A stretch of 54,659 nucleotides of DNA from Allobosea sp. Root483D1 (GTDB lineage Bacteria > Pseudomonadota > Alphaproteobacteria > Rhizobiales > Beijerinckiaceae): NCBI RefSeq assembly GCF_001429505.1, contig NZ_LMJW01000022.1:196777-251435 (forward strand), read 5' to 3'. A program made the position numbers and the translations under genes. Below are positions 1-8,102 of this stretch, in pieces (within the stretch, counting starts at the first letter, position 1; every line of letters starts with the position of its first letter). The notes beneath the pieces were generated by a model. It made no database searches and had not been told where the DNA came from. It was given only the letters and a program-made list of their open reading frames with translations.

Positions 1-414
1 GGGGTTGGCGGCGGCTGAAATGCCGGCGGGGCGCAGCGCCAGCGCGCCGTCGCCGATCAGGCCATGGGCAAGGGCGGTCAGGGCGAGGAAGGCGGGGTAT
101 TCCCAGCCGCCGTTCGGGGCGGTGAAGAGCCAGCCATTGGGGGCATGGACGCTGAGCGCGCCGAGCAGGATCGGCAGCAGCAGGAGCGAGACATAGCGGC
201 CATAGAAGCCGGTGAGGATGGCGAGCCCACCGAGGACCTCCGCCAGGATGATCGGCCAGGCGAGGAAGCCGGGCAGGCCGATCTGGCCGAGGAAGCCGGC
301 GAAGCCGGGCACGGTGAAGACGGCGAGCTTCAGATAGGCGTGGGCGATGAACATGACGCCGAGCGCGACGCGCAGAGCGAGGGCGCCATAGGGGGCAAAG
401 CGAGTATCGATCAT
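1..414 (-). CDS. DoxX family membrane protein (C-terminus outside window)
   Basis: The frame opens with ATG at 414 and stays open for 138 codons to the left edge, so the C-terminus is missing. The protein starts MIDTRFAPYGALALRVALGV and shows hydrophobic segments at about residues 10-24, 43-65 and 70-85, with the short acidic/aromatic loops usual for DoxX/SURF4-like proteins. DoxX-type proteins (MhqP in Bacillus) are often encoded beside ring-cleaving dioxygenases and esterases in quinone-response operons. Here it diverges from exactly those two genes across a 185-bp AT-richer gap. Biochemical role is not settled for the family. The DoxX assignment is by residue pattern and context. Confidence 0.75.
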   Translation of the reverse strand, partial: MIDTRFAPYGALALRVALGVMFIAHAYLKLAVFTVPGFAGFLGQIGLPGFLAWPIILAEVLGGLAILTGFYGRYVSLLLLPILLGALSVHAPNGWLFTAPNGGWEYPAFLALTALAHGLIGDGALALRPAGISAAANP

Positions 415-471
415 GGTCTTTCTCCGAAGGACCGGTTTGGTCTGCGGCAGAGAATGGCGATTTCGATTTAG

Positions 472-483
472 CAATTCAAATTG
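472..483. promoter_or_regulatory. Palindrome between divergent DoxX and dioxygenase genes (possible operator)
   Basis: CAATT-CA-AATTG is a perfect inverted repeat in the AT-rich divergent gap 415-599. The same gap carries a direct repeat TGGCATTTT at 482-490 and 528-536. A dimeric repressor such as a MarR-type MhqR would fit, but no regulator gene is in view and no -35/-10 pair is convincing. Confidence 0.3.
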
Positions 484-599
484 GCATTTTCGGAGAATGA
501 CATTGCCGTTTTGCAATGAATTCAGCCTGGCATTTTGCCGAACCGCAATCATCTTTGGGCCCAACGAGGGCAGCCTCCAGCAGCCCGGAGGACGACACC

Positions 600-1532
600 A
601 TGCAGATCAACGGCATCCACCACGTCACCGCCATCGCCGGCCCGGCGCGCCGGAATCTCGATTTCTACAGCCGCGTCCTCGGCCTGCGCCTGGTGAAGAA
701 GACGGTGAACTTCGACGACCCGACCACCTGGCATCTGTATTTCGGCGATGCCGAGGGCAATCCGGGCACGATCCTGACCTTCTTCCCCTGGGAGCATGTC
801 GCGGCCGGCCGGCTCGGCGTCGGTGAGACGGAGGTGACCACCTTCCGCATCCCGGCGGCGGCGGTCGGCTACTGGACGCATCGCCTCATCGCCAACGGCG
901 TCGCCCATGACGCCCCGCAGAAGCGCTTCGGCGAGACCGTGCTGGCCTTTCGCGATCCGGACGGCATGCGCCTCACTCTGGTCGCGGTGCCCGGCAGCGA
1001 GAGCGAGCCGGCCTGGGACAATGGCGAGGTGCCCGTGGACGTCGCGATCCGCGGCTTCCACGGCGTCACCCTGCTGCTCGACAAGACGGAGACGACCGCC
1101 GCGATCCTGCGCGACGTGTTCGGCTTCGTCGAGGCCGGCCGCGAGGGCAACACCGTCCGCATGCGGGCCGAAGGCACGGCCCATGGCAGTGTCGTCGACC
1201 TGCGCGCCGCCGGTGGCTTCCTGCCGGCCCGGATGGGCGCGGGCTCGGTACACCACATCGCCTTCCGCGCCGGCGACGACGCGGAGCAGGCCCGCATGGT
1301 GAAGACGCTGGTCGAAAGGTTCAGCCTGCGCCCCACCGAGCAGAGGGATCGGAACTATTTCCGCTCCGTCTACGTCCGCGAGCCCGGCGGCGTGCTGTTC
1401 GAGATCGCGACCGATGCGCCCGGCTTCGCCATCGACGAACCGGCTGAGGACCTTGGCGGCACCCTCAAGCTGCCGGCGCGGCACGAGCCGCGCCGCGCCG
1501 AGATCGAGGCCGTCCTGCCGGCCCTGGTCTGA
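600..1532 (+). CDS. Ring-cleaving dioxygenase, VOC/glyoxalase superfamily (MhqO/MhqE type)
   Basis: 310 aa from ATG 600, chosen over an in-frame upstream ATG at 516 because GGAGG lies just before it and the VOC fold starts at once (MQINGIHHVTAIAGPARRN). Two VOC modules are visible, about residues 5-130 and 150-290. Likely Fe(II) ligands are the His of GIHHVTA, the His of FHGVTLL or VHHIAF, and a Glu near the end (GGVLFEIATD). Family members open hydroquinone or catechol rings. The next gene is an MhqD-like esterase and the divergent one a DoxX protein, so detoxification of quinones or other electrophiles is the likely job. Substrate cannot be told from sequence. Confidence 0.85.
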   Translation: MQINGIHHVTAIAGPARRNLDFYSRVLGLRLVKKTVNFDDPTTWHLYFGDAEGNPGTILTFFPWEHVAAGRLGVGETEVTTFRIPAAAVGYWTHRLIANGVAHDAPQKRFGETVLAFRDPDGMRLTLVAVPGSESEPAWDNGEVPVDVAIRGFHGVTLLLDKTETTAAILRDVFGFVEAGREGNTVRMRAEGTAHGSVVDLRAAGGFLPARMGAGSVHHIAFRAGDDAEQARMVKTLVERFSLRPTEQRDRNYFRSVYVREPGGVLFEIATDAPGFAIDEPAEDLGGTLKLPARHEPRRAEIEAVLPALV

Positions 1533-1598
1533 CCCTCAGATGCGCTCCGCCTCCGGGCGGAGCGCCCCTCACCGAATACCCCGAAAGGAGGCCGTGCC

Positions 1599-2243
1599 AT
1601 GACACGTCTTGCAACCAGCGCGCCGGAAACCTTCATTCATCGCTTCGAGCCGGCGACCGCGCCCGGCCAGGCACCACTCCTGCTGCTGCACGGCACCGGC
1701 GGCGACGAGAACGACCTCTTGCCGCTCGGGCGCACCGTCGCTCCGGGCGCTGCGCTGCTCTCGCCGCGCGGCCGGACGCTGGAAGCCGGCATGCCGCGCT
1801 TCTTCCGCCGCTTGGCCGAAGGCGTCTTCGACGAGGAAGACCTGCGCCGGCGCACCCATGAACTCGCCGATTTCGTCGAGCAGGCGAGGGTTGAGTACGG
1901 GCTGCCGGCCCCGATCGCGCTCGGCTTCTCGAACGGCGCCAACATCGCCGCCGCGATGCTGCTGCTGCGGCCGGAGGTGCTGTCGGGCGCGGTCCTGCTG
2001 CGGGCGATGTCGCCTTTCGCCAAGCCGCCGGCGGCAGCGCTGACGGCCAAGCCCGTGCTGATCGTCTCCGGCAGCTTCGATCCGATCATCCCGGAGGAGG
2101 ACGCGGCGCGTCTGGCGGCGACGCTCATCGGGGCGGGGGCTTCAGTCGACCATCGCAGCTTGCCGACCGGTCACGGCTTGTCGCAGGCGGATCTGCGGCT
2201 GGTGCGGGATTGGCTGGCGCAGCGCTTGGCGCTCGCGTCCTAG
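1599..2243 (+). CDS. Alpha/beta hydrolase, carboxylesterase/phospholipase family (MhqD-like)
   Basis: 214 aa with ATG preceded by AAAGGAGG. The fold is complete: the oxyanion region LLHGTGGDEND near residue 28, the nucleophile elbow GFSNG near residue 108, an Asp in SGSFDPIIPEED and a His in LPTGHGLS. Length matches the small esterases of the MhqD/YpfH group. It lies 66 bp after the ring-cleaving dioxygenase on the same strand and is probably co-transcribed. In Bacillus, MhqD and MhqE are both induced by methylhydroquinone through MhqR; a similar pairing is inferred here. Substrate unknown. Confidence 0.85.
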   Translation: MTRLATSAPETFIHRFEPATAPGQAPLLLLHGTGGDENDLLPLGRTVAPGAALLSPRGRTLEAGMPRFFRRLAEGVFDEEDLRRRTHELADFVEQARVEYGLPAPIALGFSNGANIAAAMLLLRPEVLSGAVLLRAMSPFAKPPAAALTAKPVLIVSGSFDPIIPEEDAARLAATLIGAGASVDHRSLPTGHGLSQADLRLVRDWLAQRLALAS

Positions 2244-2249
2244 ATGAGC

Positions 2250-2399
2250 TCAGGCTCCAGGCCTGATGTGCTTCGAAAGATAGCACGTCAGGCCGAGCCC
2301 GCCGAGCATCACCGAGATCATATAGGGGCCGAACAGGCAGGCGACGAACACCGCCGCGATGAAGCCGAGCATCAGGCTGTTGCGCCAGTCCAGTGTCAT
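2250..2399 (-). CDS. Small membrane protein, hypothetical
   Basis: 49 aa from ATG 2399 with GGAGG eight bases upstream. An alternative in-frame ATG lies 33 bp further upstream but has no such site. After a short N-terminus (MTLDWRNSLM) two hydrophobic stretches, about residues 9-24 and 27-41, look like a helical hairpin in the membrane; the C-terminus is basic. It converges on the esterase gene with a 6-bp gap. No family recognised. Confidence 0.55.
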   Translation of the reverse strand: MTLDWRNSLMLGFIAAVFVACLFGPYMISVMLGGLGLTCYLSKHIRPGA

Positions 2400-2559
2400 G
2401 ACGGGGCCTCCACGAATCGGTGCCAGTATCATGAAGATAACCTTCACCCTGTGAACCGCATTTGAACAGAATTCGTTAACAGAATCTTGCCGTTGCGGGC
2501 CTTCTCTCACCCCGGCGGCAATTGCGGCAGGCCGCTTCCACGTCCGGCCAGCCCGCCAC

Positions 2560-2862
2560 TCAACCGCACTCCCTGAGGAAGCGGCGCGCGACATGGCCCT
2601 CGGCGAAGCCGTCATAGCCCTTCGCCAGCCTGGCATCGCCGGGCCAGTGCCTGACCTTGCTCCAGGCGCCGCGTCCGCCCTCGACGATCTGGACCTCGTC
2701 ACCGGCCTTCATGCGCAGGATCAGCCGGCTTTGCGCGCGAGGCGCGGCACGCAGGGCGACGAAGCCGTCGGCCGTTTCGGGCATGAGGCAGAACAGCGAG
2801 GCCCTGGCGTCGCCGCCATGGAGAAGCAGGCCGAACAGCGCGAACAGGGCAGGGCGGATCAT
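2560..2862 (-). CDS. Secreted SH3-like domain protein
   Basis: 100 aa from ATG 2862 (GAGGGGAA upstream). A signal peptide covers about residues 1-20 (MIRPALFALFGLLLHGGDA). The rest has the pattern of a bacterial SH3 domain: LRAAPRAQSRLILRMKAGDE, then VQIVEGGRGAWSKV. Such short periplasmic SH3 proteins often bind peptidoglycan or other cell-wall parts, but the ligand is not shown. A longer in-frame start at 2943 would put an arginine-rich stretch before the signal peptide and is rejected. Confidence 0.7.
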   Translation of the reverse strand: MIRPALFALFGLLLHGGDARASLFCLMPETADGFVALRAAPRAQSRLILRMKAGDEVQIVEGGRGAWSKVRHWPGDARLAKGYDGFAEGHVARRFLRECG

Positions 2863-3003
2863 CGGGCTTTCCCCTCGCAGCGCCCGGGCTTCACGCCTCT
2901 CAGCATGCCGCAAGATGCGGGGACTGTCGCCACGCCGCGGCACCTAGACCGTTCTCGCGCGTTGTGTTCCGCGACGCCGCAACGCGGCACGGAGACGATA
3001 ACC

Positions 3004-3279
3004 ATGATGTTCAATCTCTTTGACGCCTTCGCCGACAGGGTCCGCGAGCAGGCCGACGACTATGCCAAGGCGCAAGCGCGTATCGGCGCACGGACGCTGG
3101 CCCACGTCTTCGACCCGCTGGGGATGGCATCGGCTATGGCCGGGCCGGTACTTGCGCCGGCTGCCGGGACCGAGTTACGGCCGCCGCGGCTGAAGAGCGA
3201 GCGCCGCGCCCGCCGCAACGCGCGCCCTGCACCCAAGCGACAACTTCCGCGCCGGCGTCCGGCATTGAACTTCGCTTGA
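3004..3279 (+). CDS. Hypothetical protein with basic C-terminus
   Basis: 91 aa from the tandem ATG ATG at 3004, with GGAGACG upstream. The first 50 residues look amphipathic and helical (DAFADRVREQADDYAKAQAR); the last 35 are very rich in Arg, Lys and Pro. No known domain. The downstream gap to 3397 contains a GC-rich inverted repeat but no gene. Coding status rests on the start context and the amino-acid make-up, so it is moderate. Confidence 0.5.
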   Translation: MMFNLFDAFADRVREQADDYAKAQARIGARTLAHVFDPLGMASAMAGPVLAPAAGTELRPPRLKSERRARRNARPAPKRQLPRRRPALNFA

Positions 3280-3397
3280 CCGGTCCGCGCTTCGCCCGGA
3301 AAGTCGTGGATATGGTTGGCTGGCTGAACTCTGGATCGGCTGCGGCGCGAGGCCTTGCCTTGCTGCCCTGCCGCTTCGTGGCCGGGCAGGGGGCGGC

Positions 3398-3601
3398 ATG
3401 ACCAATATCCTCATCGTCATCGCGAGCCTCGTGACATTGGCGGCCATGATCTGGCTCGCCTTTGAGGACAAGGCGGTGCTGGCCCTGCCGCTGGTCATCG
3501 TCTTCGCCGGATTGGTGCGGACGCTCGTCCGCCGTTCGGGGCGCAGGGGTATCACGCCAGCCGAAATCGCGCCGCCGCCGCATGATGACCGGCAGCTGTG
3601 A
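3398..3601 (+). CDS. Small membrane protein, hypothetical
   Basis: 67 aa from ATG 3398 with a G-rich site just upstream. Two hydrophobic segments, about residues 3-22 and 28-43, are followed by a basic stretch (RTLVRRSGRRG) and a polar tail, so the protein probably sits in the inner membrane as a hairpin. The tRNA-Pro promoter starts 30 bp after its stop. No family recognised. Confidence 0.5.
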   Translation: MTNILIVIASLVTLAAMIWLAFEDKAVLALPLVIVFAGLVRTLVRRSGRRGITPAEIAPPPHDDRQL

Positions 3602-3631
3602 ATCCAGCGTCGCCACCCTGCAATTGCCGCG

Positions 3632-3660
3632 TTGCATCGCGGCGTCGTGCACTCTATAAG
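3632..3660 (+). promoter_or_regulatory. Promoter of tRNA-Pro
   Basis: TTGCAT (3632-3637), a 17-base spacer and TATAAG (3655-3660) form a good sigma-70-type promoter. The tRNA begins nine bases after the -10 box, which leaves almost no 5' leader. Confidence 0.7.
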
Positions 3661-3669
3661 CCGACCCGT

Positions 3670-3747
3670 CGGAGCGTAGCGCAGCCCGGTTAGCGCACTT
3701 GTCTGGGGGACAAGGGGTCGGAGGTTCGAATCCTCTCGCTCCGACCA
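3670..3747 (+). tRNA. tRNA-Pro (anticodon GGG)
   Basis: The acceptor arms CGGAGCG and CGCTCCG pair fully, followed by ACCA encoded in the DNA. The D stem is GCGC/GCGC, the anticodon stem CTTGT/ACAAG with loop CTGGGGG (anticodon GGG), and the T arm holds GAGG-TTCGAAT-CCTC. It reads proline codons CCC and CCU. Confidence 0.97.
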
Positions 3748-3874
3748 TTTTCTTCTACAATTTCAGTTTTGTGGGAGGCGGCCGGGCTGCCGGCATCGTC
3801 GCGTCCTCAACGAAACCAGCTCAGGCTGCACCAATCGAGCGGACATGTCCGCTAGCTCCCCGGTGGGTGGTCGC

Positions 3875-4015
3875 ATGCCGTTCCGGTCAGGAAGAATCAC
3901 ATCAGCTTTGCTGCTCGTCGCCTTCGCGCTCTCCGCTTGCGCGCAGGATGCGACACGCCCGGCGGTCTACCACAGCCACAAGGTCAGCAATGGCGAGCTG
4001 ACGGAGAGCAGCTGA
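3875..4015 (+). CDS. Small putative lipoprotein
   Basis: 46 aa: a basic N-terminus (MPFRSGR), a hydrophobic core (LLLVAFALS) and a lipobox LSAC at residues 19-22 with Cys22 as the lipidation site. The mature part would be only about 25 residues (AQDATRPAVYHSHKV and a polar tail). A GTG in frame four codons upstream is an alternative start. It resembles the tiny lipoproteins that often escape gene callers. Function unknown. Confidence 0.45.
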   Translation: MPFRSGRITSALLLVAFALSACAQDATRPAVYHSHKVSNGELTESS

Positions 4016-4078
4016 TCCGCTGATGGGATGCTTTCCGCTCTGGGCCATGCCGGCGCGGAGCTTGACGACGGCTTCCGC

Positions 4079-5332
4079 CTACGCGCTCGTCCGCGAGGCA
4101 GGCCGAGCGCCTGACGTCGGCGCGGGCAGGGCGGCCATTCCCCAGATCAGGCCGAGCATCAGGTAGAAATGCCGCCAGTGGTCGGTATCGATCTGAAAAC
4201 CCTGCAGGATCGTGACGAACAGCACCGACCACAGCACGATCGCATGGCCCTGCCAGGGTGTGCGGCGGAACACGACGCGCCAGCCGGCGATGCAGGTCGC
4301 GGCGGTCAGCGCCAGATAGGCGAAGCCGCCGAGCCAGCCATAGGAAGCAAAGCCGTTGATGTAGACGTTGTGCGGGTCTTCCGGGAAGTGGAAGCGGAAG
4401 CGCAGCGGCCCGAAGCCGTTCGGCAGGTCGAGCAGCATCGGCAGCGAGCGCAGCTGGTTGCCGAAGCGGCCGGTGACGCCCTGATCATAGTCCTGGTCGA
4501 GATTGGCGCGCAGCTCGAAGAGGCTGCGGATGTTCTCGAAGGAGAGCGCGATCAGCAGCGCCACCACCAGCAGGACCAGCATGACCAGCGTCAGGAGGAC
4601 GATGCGGGCGCGTTGCGACGTGCTGCTCGAGGTCAGGAAGGTCAGCCCCGTCATCAGCAGCGCCGACACTGCGAGATTGACCCAGGCGCCGCGGGAGAAC
4701 GACAGGAACAGCGCCAGCAGCGGGATGCTCAACAGCAGAAAGCCCTTCACCAGCCCGATCCGGCCGACGATCACCGCATGCAGCAGATAGATCAGCGGCA
4801 GCACCAGGAACGGTCCGAGCACGTTCGGGTCCTTGAACGTGCCCGATGCCCGGGACGCGTAGGTGAACACGCCGGAGAGGCCGCCGACATCGAAATAGCC
4901 GAGAACCGCGGCAAGGCCCGCGCACCAGGCGGCGAAGAGGTAGCCCTTGCGCAGCGTCTCCAGGCGGCCGAGCGGATCCTCCGCCATGATCGCCGCGAAG
5001 AAGATTGCGGTCAGCATCAGATAGACCGAGACGGCGGTGAAACGCACCGAGGCCGACTCGTCCATCCAGGGGATCAGCGCGATCACGCCGCCGATATTGT
5101 AGATCAGCAGCAGCACCGCCATCGGCAGCAGCTTCTGCGAGAAGCGGATGCCGGTGAGCGCGAAGACCAGCAGCGTGATCGGGAAGACGAATTCGTAAGG
5201 CGAGGGCTCGATCAGCGCGACGAAGCTCACCGCCAGCAGCAGCCACAGCGTGCCGCGCTTGATCGCGGCATGCGAGATCGTCAGCCCCCTGCGCCGGGGC
5301 GCACCATCCTGCCGCTGCGCCAGCGTGCTCAA
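4079..5332 (-). CDS. O-antigen ligase / Wzy-type polysaccharide polymerase
   Basis: 417 aa with about eleven hydrophobic segments between residues 27 and 400. The large loop before residue 315 and the motif HFPEDPHNVYINGFASYG near residue 315 match the Wzy_C/WaaL family. Members polymerise or ligate lipid-linked sugar repeats at the outer face of the inner membrane. Start: TTG at 5332, overlapping the stop of the sugar transferase gene as TTGA; no other start codon gives the first membrane helix with so good a coupling. It forms an operon with that transferase. In a holdfast-type system this would be the HfsC/HfsI-like polymerase, which is an inference. Confidence 0.85.
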   Translation of the reverse strand: MSTLAQRQDGAPRRRGLTISHAAIKRGTLWLLLAVSFVALIEPSPYEFVFPITLLVFALTGIRFSQKLLPMAVLLLIYNIGGVIALIPWMDESASVRFTAVSVYLMLTAIFFAAIMAEDPLGRLETLRKGYLFAAWCAGLAAVLGYFDVGGLSGVFTYASRASGTFKDPNVLGPFLVLPLIYLLHAVIVGRIGLVKGFLLLSIPLLALFLSFSRGAWVNLAVSALLMTGLTFLTSSSTSQRARIVLLTLVMLVLLVVALLIALSFENIRSLFELRANLDQDYDQGVTGRFGNQLRSLPMLLDLPNGFGPLRFRFHFPEDPHNVYINGFASYGWLGGFAYLALTAATCIAGWRVVFRRTPWQGHAIVLWSVLFVTILQGFQIDTDHWRHFYLMLGLIWGMAALPAPTSGARPASRTSA

Positions 5333-6870
5333 TAGGCGTTCTCGTTCTTGGTCATCAGCGAGAACGGCGTCTTGATCAGGATGTAGAGATCGAGCAGCAC
5401 CGACCAGTTCTCGATGTAGTAGAGATCATGCTCGACGCGGCGCTGGATCTTGTCCTCGGTGTCGGTCTCGCCGCGCCAGCCATGGACCTGCGCCCAGCCG
5501 GTGATGCCGGGCTTGACCTTGTGCCGGGCGAAATAGCCGTCGACGACCTGCTCATAGGCGCGGTTCTGCATGGTGGCGTGGACGGCGTGCGGGCGCGGGC
5601 CGACCAGCGAGAGATTGCCCCTGAACACGACGTTGAGCAGCTGCGGCAATTCGTCGATCGAGGTCTTGCGGATGAAGCGGCCGACGCGGGTGACGCGCGG
5701 GTCGTCCTTGGTCACCTGCTTGGCGGCGGAAAAGTCGCTCATCTCGTGATAGAGGGAGCGGAACTTCAGCACCTCGATCATCTCGTTGTTGAAGCCGTAG
5801 CGCTTCTGCCGGAACAGGACCGGGCCCCTGGAGTTGAGCTTGACCGCGACGGCGGTCGCCAGCATCAGCGGCGAGAGCACGATCAGCGCCAGCGTGCCGA
5901 CGATCTTGTCGAACACCCATTTGACGACGATGTCCCAGTCGGCGATCGGCCGGTCGAACACGTCGAGCACCGGGACCGCGCCGATATAGGAATAGGAGCG
6001 CGGCCGGAAGCGCAGCTTCGACATATGGGCCGACAGCCTTATGTCGATCGGCAGCACCCAGAGCTTGCGCAGCATGGCGAGCAGGCGCGCCTCCGCCGAG
6101 ATCGGCAGGGTGAAGATCACCAGGTCGAGCTTGGTACGGCGCGCGAACTCGACCAGGTCGTCGATCGTGCCGAGCTTGGGATAGCCGGCGACGAGATCGG
6201 GCGAGCGGTCGTCATTGCGGTCGTCGAACACGCCGCAGATGCGCAGGCCCGTGTCGCGCTGCGCTTCCAGCGCCTTGATCAGCTCCTCGCCGGCCGGCCC
6301 GCCGCCGACGATCGCGGTGCGCCGCTCGAGCCGGCCCATCCGGGTGAGCCTCAGCACGATCAGCGAGACCGCCAGCCGCTCAGTCAGCAACAGCATGAGG
6401 CCGACAGAATAGAAGCCCGCGAGCCAGACGCGCGAGACCTGGTCGCTGATCTTGAGGAAGAAGAAGCCGGCGAGCGCCAAAAGGAACAGCACGGTCCAGC
6501 CGGCGGTGACCCGCACCGCCATGCCGATGAAGTTGCGCAGCGCGCCGACATGGTAGAGGTGCAGCGCTTGGAAGACGCCGAGCGCGCCGACCGCCATCAG
6601 CGGCACGGTGATCTGGTAGGGCAGGGTGTAGTCGGCCTTGCCGGCGACGTAGAAGGCGAAGATCAGCCCGCCGACACCGAGGATCACCAGCACGTCGGCG
6701 AGACGCACCAGGCCCTCGATCAGCACCGGCGACAGCGTCTGCTTGACCGGCATGGCAGCGATGCGCTCGGCCAGCGGGTGGAAGGTCCGGGTGCTGCCGG
6801 AATCTCCGCTCGTCGGCGCGGAGCCGGCTGAATCCGCCTTGATCAGGTCGCGAACGTCGAAAGCGCCCAT
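5329..6870 (-). CDS. Undecaprenyl-phosphate sugar phosphotransferase (initiating enzyme, WcaJ/HfsE type)
   Basis: 513 aa. About five membrane helices lie in residues 50-175, then a Rossmann-like domain starting at RTAIVGGGPAGEELIKAL (residues 184-201), then the sugar-transferase domain from residue 317 (KWVFDKIVGTLALIVLSPLM). Family motifs are visible: FRQKRYG, VLKFRS, TRVGRFIRKTSIDELPQL, NVVFRGNLSLVGPRP and KPGITGWAQVHGWRGETDT. It moves a sugar phosphate from a nucleotide sugar to undecaprenyl phosphate and so starts each repeat unit. It heads the operon with the Wzy-like gene (4-base overlap). Confidence 0.92.
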   Translation of the reverse strand: MGAFDVRDLIKADSAGSAPTSGDSGSTRTFHPLAERIAAMPVKQTLSPVLIEGLVRLADVLVILGVGGLIFAFYVAGKADYTLPYQITVPLMAVGALGVFQALHLYHVGALRNFIGMAVRVTAGWTVLFLLALAGFFFLKISDQVSRVWLAGFYSVGLMLLLTERLAVSLIVLRLTRMGRLERRTAIVGGGPAGEELIKALEAQRDTGLRICGVFDDRNDDRSPDLVAGYPKLGTIDDLVEFARRTKLDLVIFTLPISAEARLLAMLRKLWVLPIDIRLSAHMSKLRFRPRSYSYIGAVPVLDVFDRPIADWDIVVKWVFDKIVGTLALIVLSPLMLATAVAVKLNSRGPVLFRQKRYGFNNEMIEVLKFRSLYHEMSDFSAAKQVTKDDPRVTRVGRFIRKTSIDELPQLLNVVFRGNLSLVGPRPHAVHATMQNRAYEQVVDGYFARHKVKPGITGWAQVHGWRGETDTEDKIQRRVEHDLYYIENWSVLLDLYILIKTPFSLMTKNENAY

Positions 6871-7383
6871 CTCGTCCAGTCCTCGCGCACGGCGGCACGC
6901 CTGCCGTGCTGAAAGCCATCCCGACCTAGCGCAAATTGCTCTCGGAAGACTTAATCGGACTCTGCGGAAGCGATCGGGATTTGAAGTGATTTTCGCCGAT
7001 CGCGGACGCCCTGAAATGGCGGCGCCAAAGCATCTTTTTTCGGACGCATGGAAAGGTCGATTTTCGCTCGGGCCTTCAATGTATTAGCGCATGGATTCGA
7101 TGGTCGGAAAACGTACGAAAAAGCCGTTGAAAGTCGTGGTTGAGTTGACAAAAAGCATAGATTCAGGCATTTAAAGGGACGATGAGTGTCTGAGAAGCAC
7201 ATATTTCATTGATCTTGCCCACGGGTATTTCCGGTAATTTGGGCATGGCGATGTGCTGGCCTTGGGCGAAAGCCTGAACGCTCCCTTCATCTCAAACTTC
7301 GTCTCTTAAACGCTAACGATGCGCACCCCGCAGACGCCGCACCCGCGCCGCCTGCGCCCCGGGCCAGCGCCCTTGTGTGACTT
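6871..7383. other. Intergenic region upstream of the sugar transferase operon
   Basis: 513 bp between divergent transcription units, AT-richer than its surroundings from about 6930 to 7230. A possible plus-strand promoter is TTGACA (7145-7150), 17 bases, CATTTA (7168-7173). No convincing minus-strand promoter, CtrA box or RNA motif was found. An 83-codon minus-strand frame (6951-7202) is cysteine- and proline-rich with no family features and is not taken as a gene. Confidence 0.4.
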
Positions 7384-7752
7384 ATGTCTTTTCATTGGTT
7401 GATCCTGCTCGCGGCCATCGCCGTGGAGCTGCTCGCGACGTCGGCTCTGAAGGCCTTCGTCGCAGCGCCGGTCCTCGTCGCGGTCCTTCCGCTCGTGCTG
7501 ATCGGACTATCCTTCGCCCTGCTCAGCATCGCGCTGCGCGTCATCCCGATGGCGGTCGCCTACGCGGTCTGGGAAGGCCTCGGCATCGTCGGCATCGCCC
7601 TGATCGGCCATGCCTTTTTCGCCGAGCACCTGACGGCCGGACGCATCCTGGCGCTCGCCCTGATCATCGGCGGCATCGTGCTGCTGGAACGCGGCGTCGG
7701 TCACGACGCCGATCATGTGGTCCCCGAGGAGGATGAGCGGAGGCTGGTGTGA
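7384..7752 (+). CDS. Small multidrug resistance (SMR) family transporter subunit 1
   Basis: 122 aa with four membrane helices (about residues 4-21, 28-50, 56-77 and 82-105) and the membrane Glu of the family in AVELLATSALKAF (near residue 14). The extended tail after helix 4 (HDADHVVPEEDERR) is longer than in EmrE. Its last bases overlap the start of a second SMR gene (GTGA), the arrangement of paired SMR pumps such as MdtIJ or EbrAB that act as heterodimers. Ribosome site upstream of ATG is weak. The substrate could be polyamines or cationic drugs. Confidence 0.85.
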   Translation: MSFHWLILLAAIAVELLATSALKAFVAAPVLVAVLPLVLIGLSFALLSIALRVIPMAVAYAVWEGLGIVGIALIGHAFFAEHLTAGRILALALIIGGIVLLERGVGHDADHVVPEEDERRLV

Positions 7753-8087
7753 CCTTCGCTGCCTCCGCGCAAGCCTTCGCGCTTGCCTGGCTGGGACTTG
7801 CCGTCGCCCTCGAGGTGATCGGCACCAGCCTGCTCAAGCTCTCCGACGGGTTGAAGCGCCGGCTCGTCGGCGCCCTCGGCGTGCTGTGCGTCGTCGGCGC
7901 CTTCGCCGCCCTGGCGCAGGCGATCCGTGGCATGGACCTCTCTGTCGCCTACGCCGTCTGGGGTGGCGTCGGACTGGTGCTGACGGCCGTGGTCGGCTCG
8001 CTCGCCTTCGGCCAGCGCATCCGCCCGGCCGGATGGCTCGGCATCGCGCTGGTCGTCGCCGGCGTGGTCGCGCTCAAGCTGTTCTGA
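7749..8087 (+). CDS. SMR family transporter subunit 2
   Basis: 112 aa from GTG 7749, coupled to the previous SMR gene by a 4-base overlap. Four helices are clear; the conserved Glu sits in ALEVIGTSLLKLSDG (near residue 21), and the signature region SVAYAVWGGVG appears near residue 60. Together the two subunits should form an inner-membrane proton-coupled exporter. No guanidine riboswitch fold was recognised upstream, so drug or polyamine export is a better guess than guanidinium export. Confidence 0.87.
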   Translation: MTFAASAQAFALAWLGLAVALEVIGTSLLKLSDGLKRRLVGALGVLCVVGAFAALAQAIRGMDLSVAYAVWGGVGLVLTAVVGSLAFGQRIRPAGWLGIALVVAGVVALKLF

Positions 8088-8102
8088 GCGGAAGGCGTCG
8101 CC

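Noticed and set aside
4169..5335. 388-codon plus-strand frame opposite the O-antigen ligase gene
   Set aside because: Gln/Arg/Asp-rich antisense product of a GC-rich gene, with no hydrophobic or family pattern. The minus-strand frame has clear membrane helices. The same holds for long antisense frames at 5428-6831, 8453-10036, 13679-15343, 30663-32540, 44571-46643 and 47472-49517.
6951..7202. 83-codon minus-strand frame in the gap before the SMR genes
   Set aside because: No ribosome site, no family features and a composition unlike neighbouring genes; left as intergenic.
7300..7383. Guanidine riboswitch before the SMR pair
   Set aside because: No conserved ACGR-loop hairpins or ykkC-type core could be recognised, and the pair looks like a heterodimeric drug/polyamine exporter.
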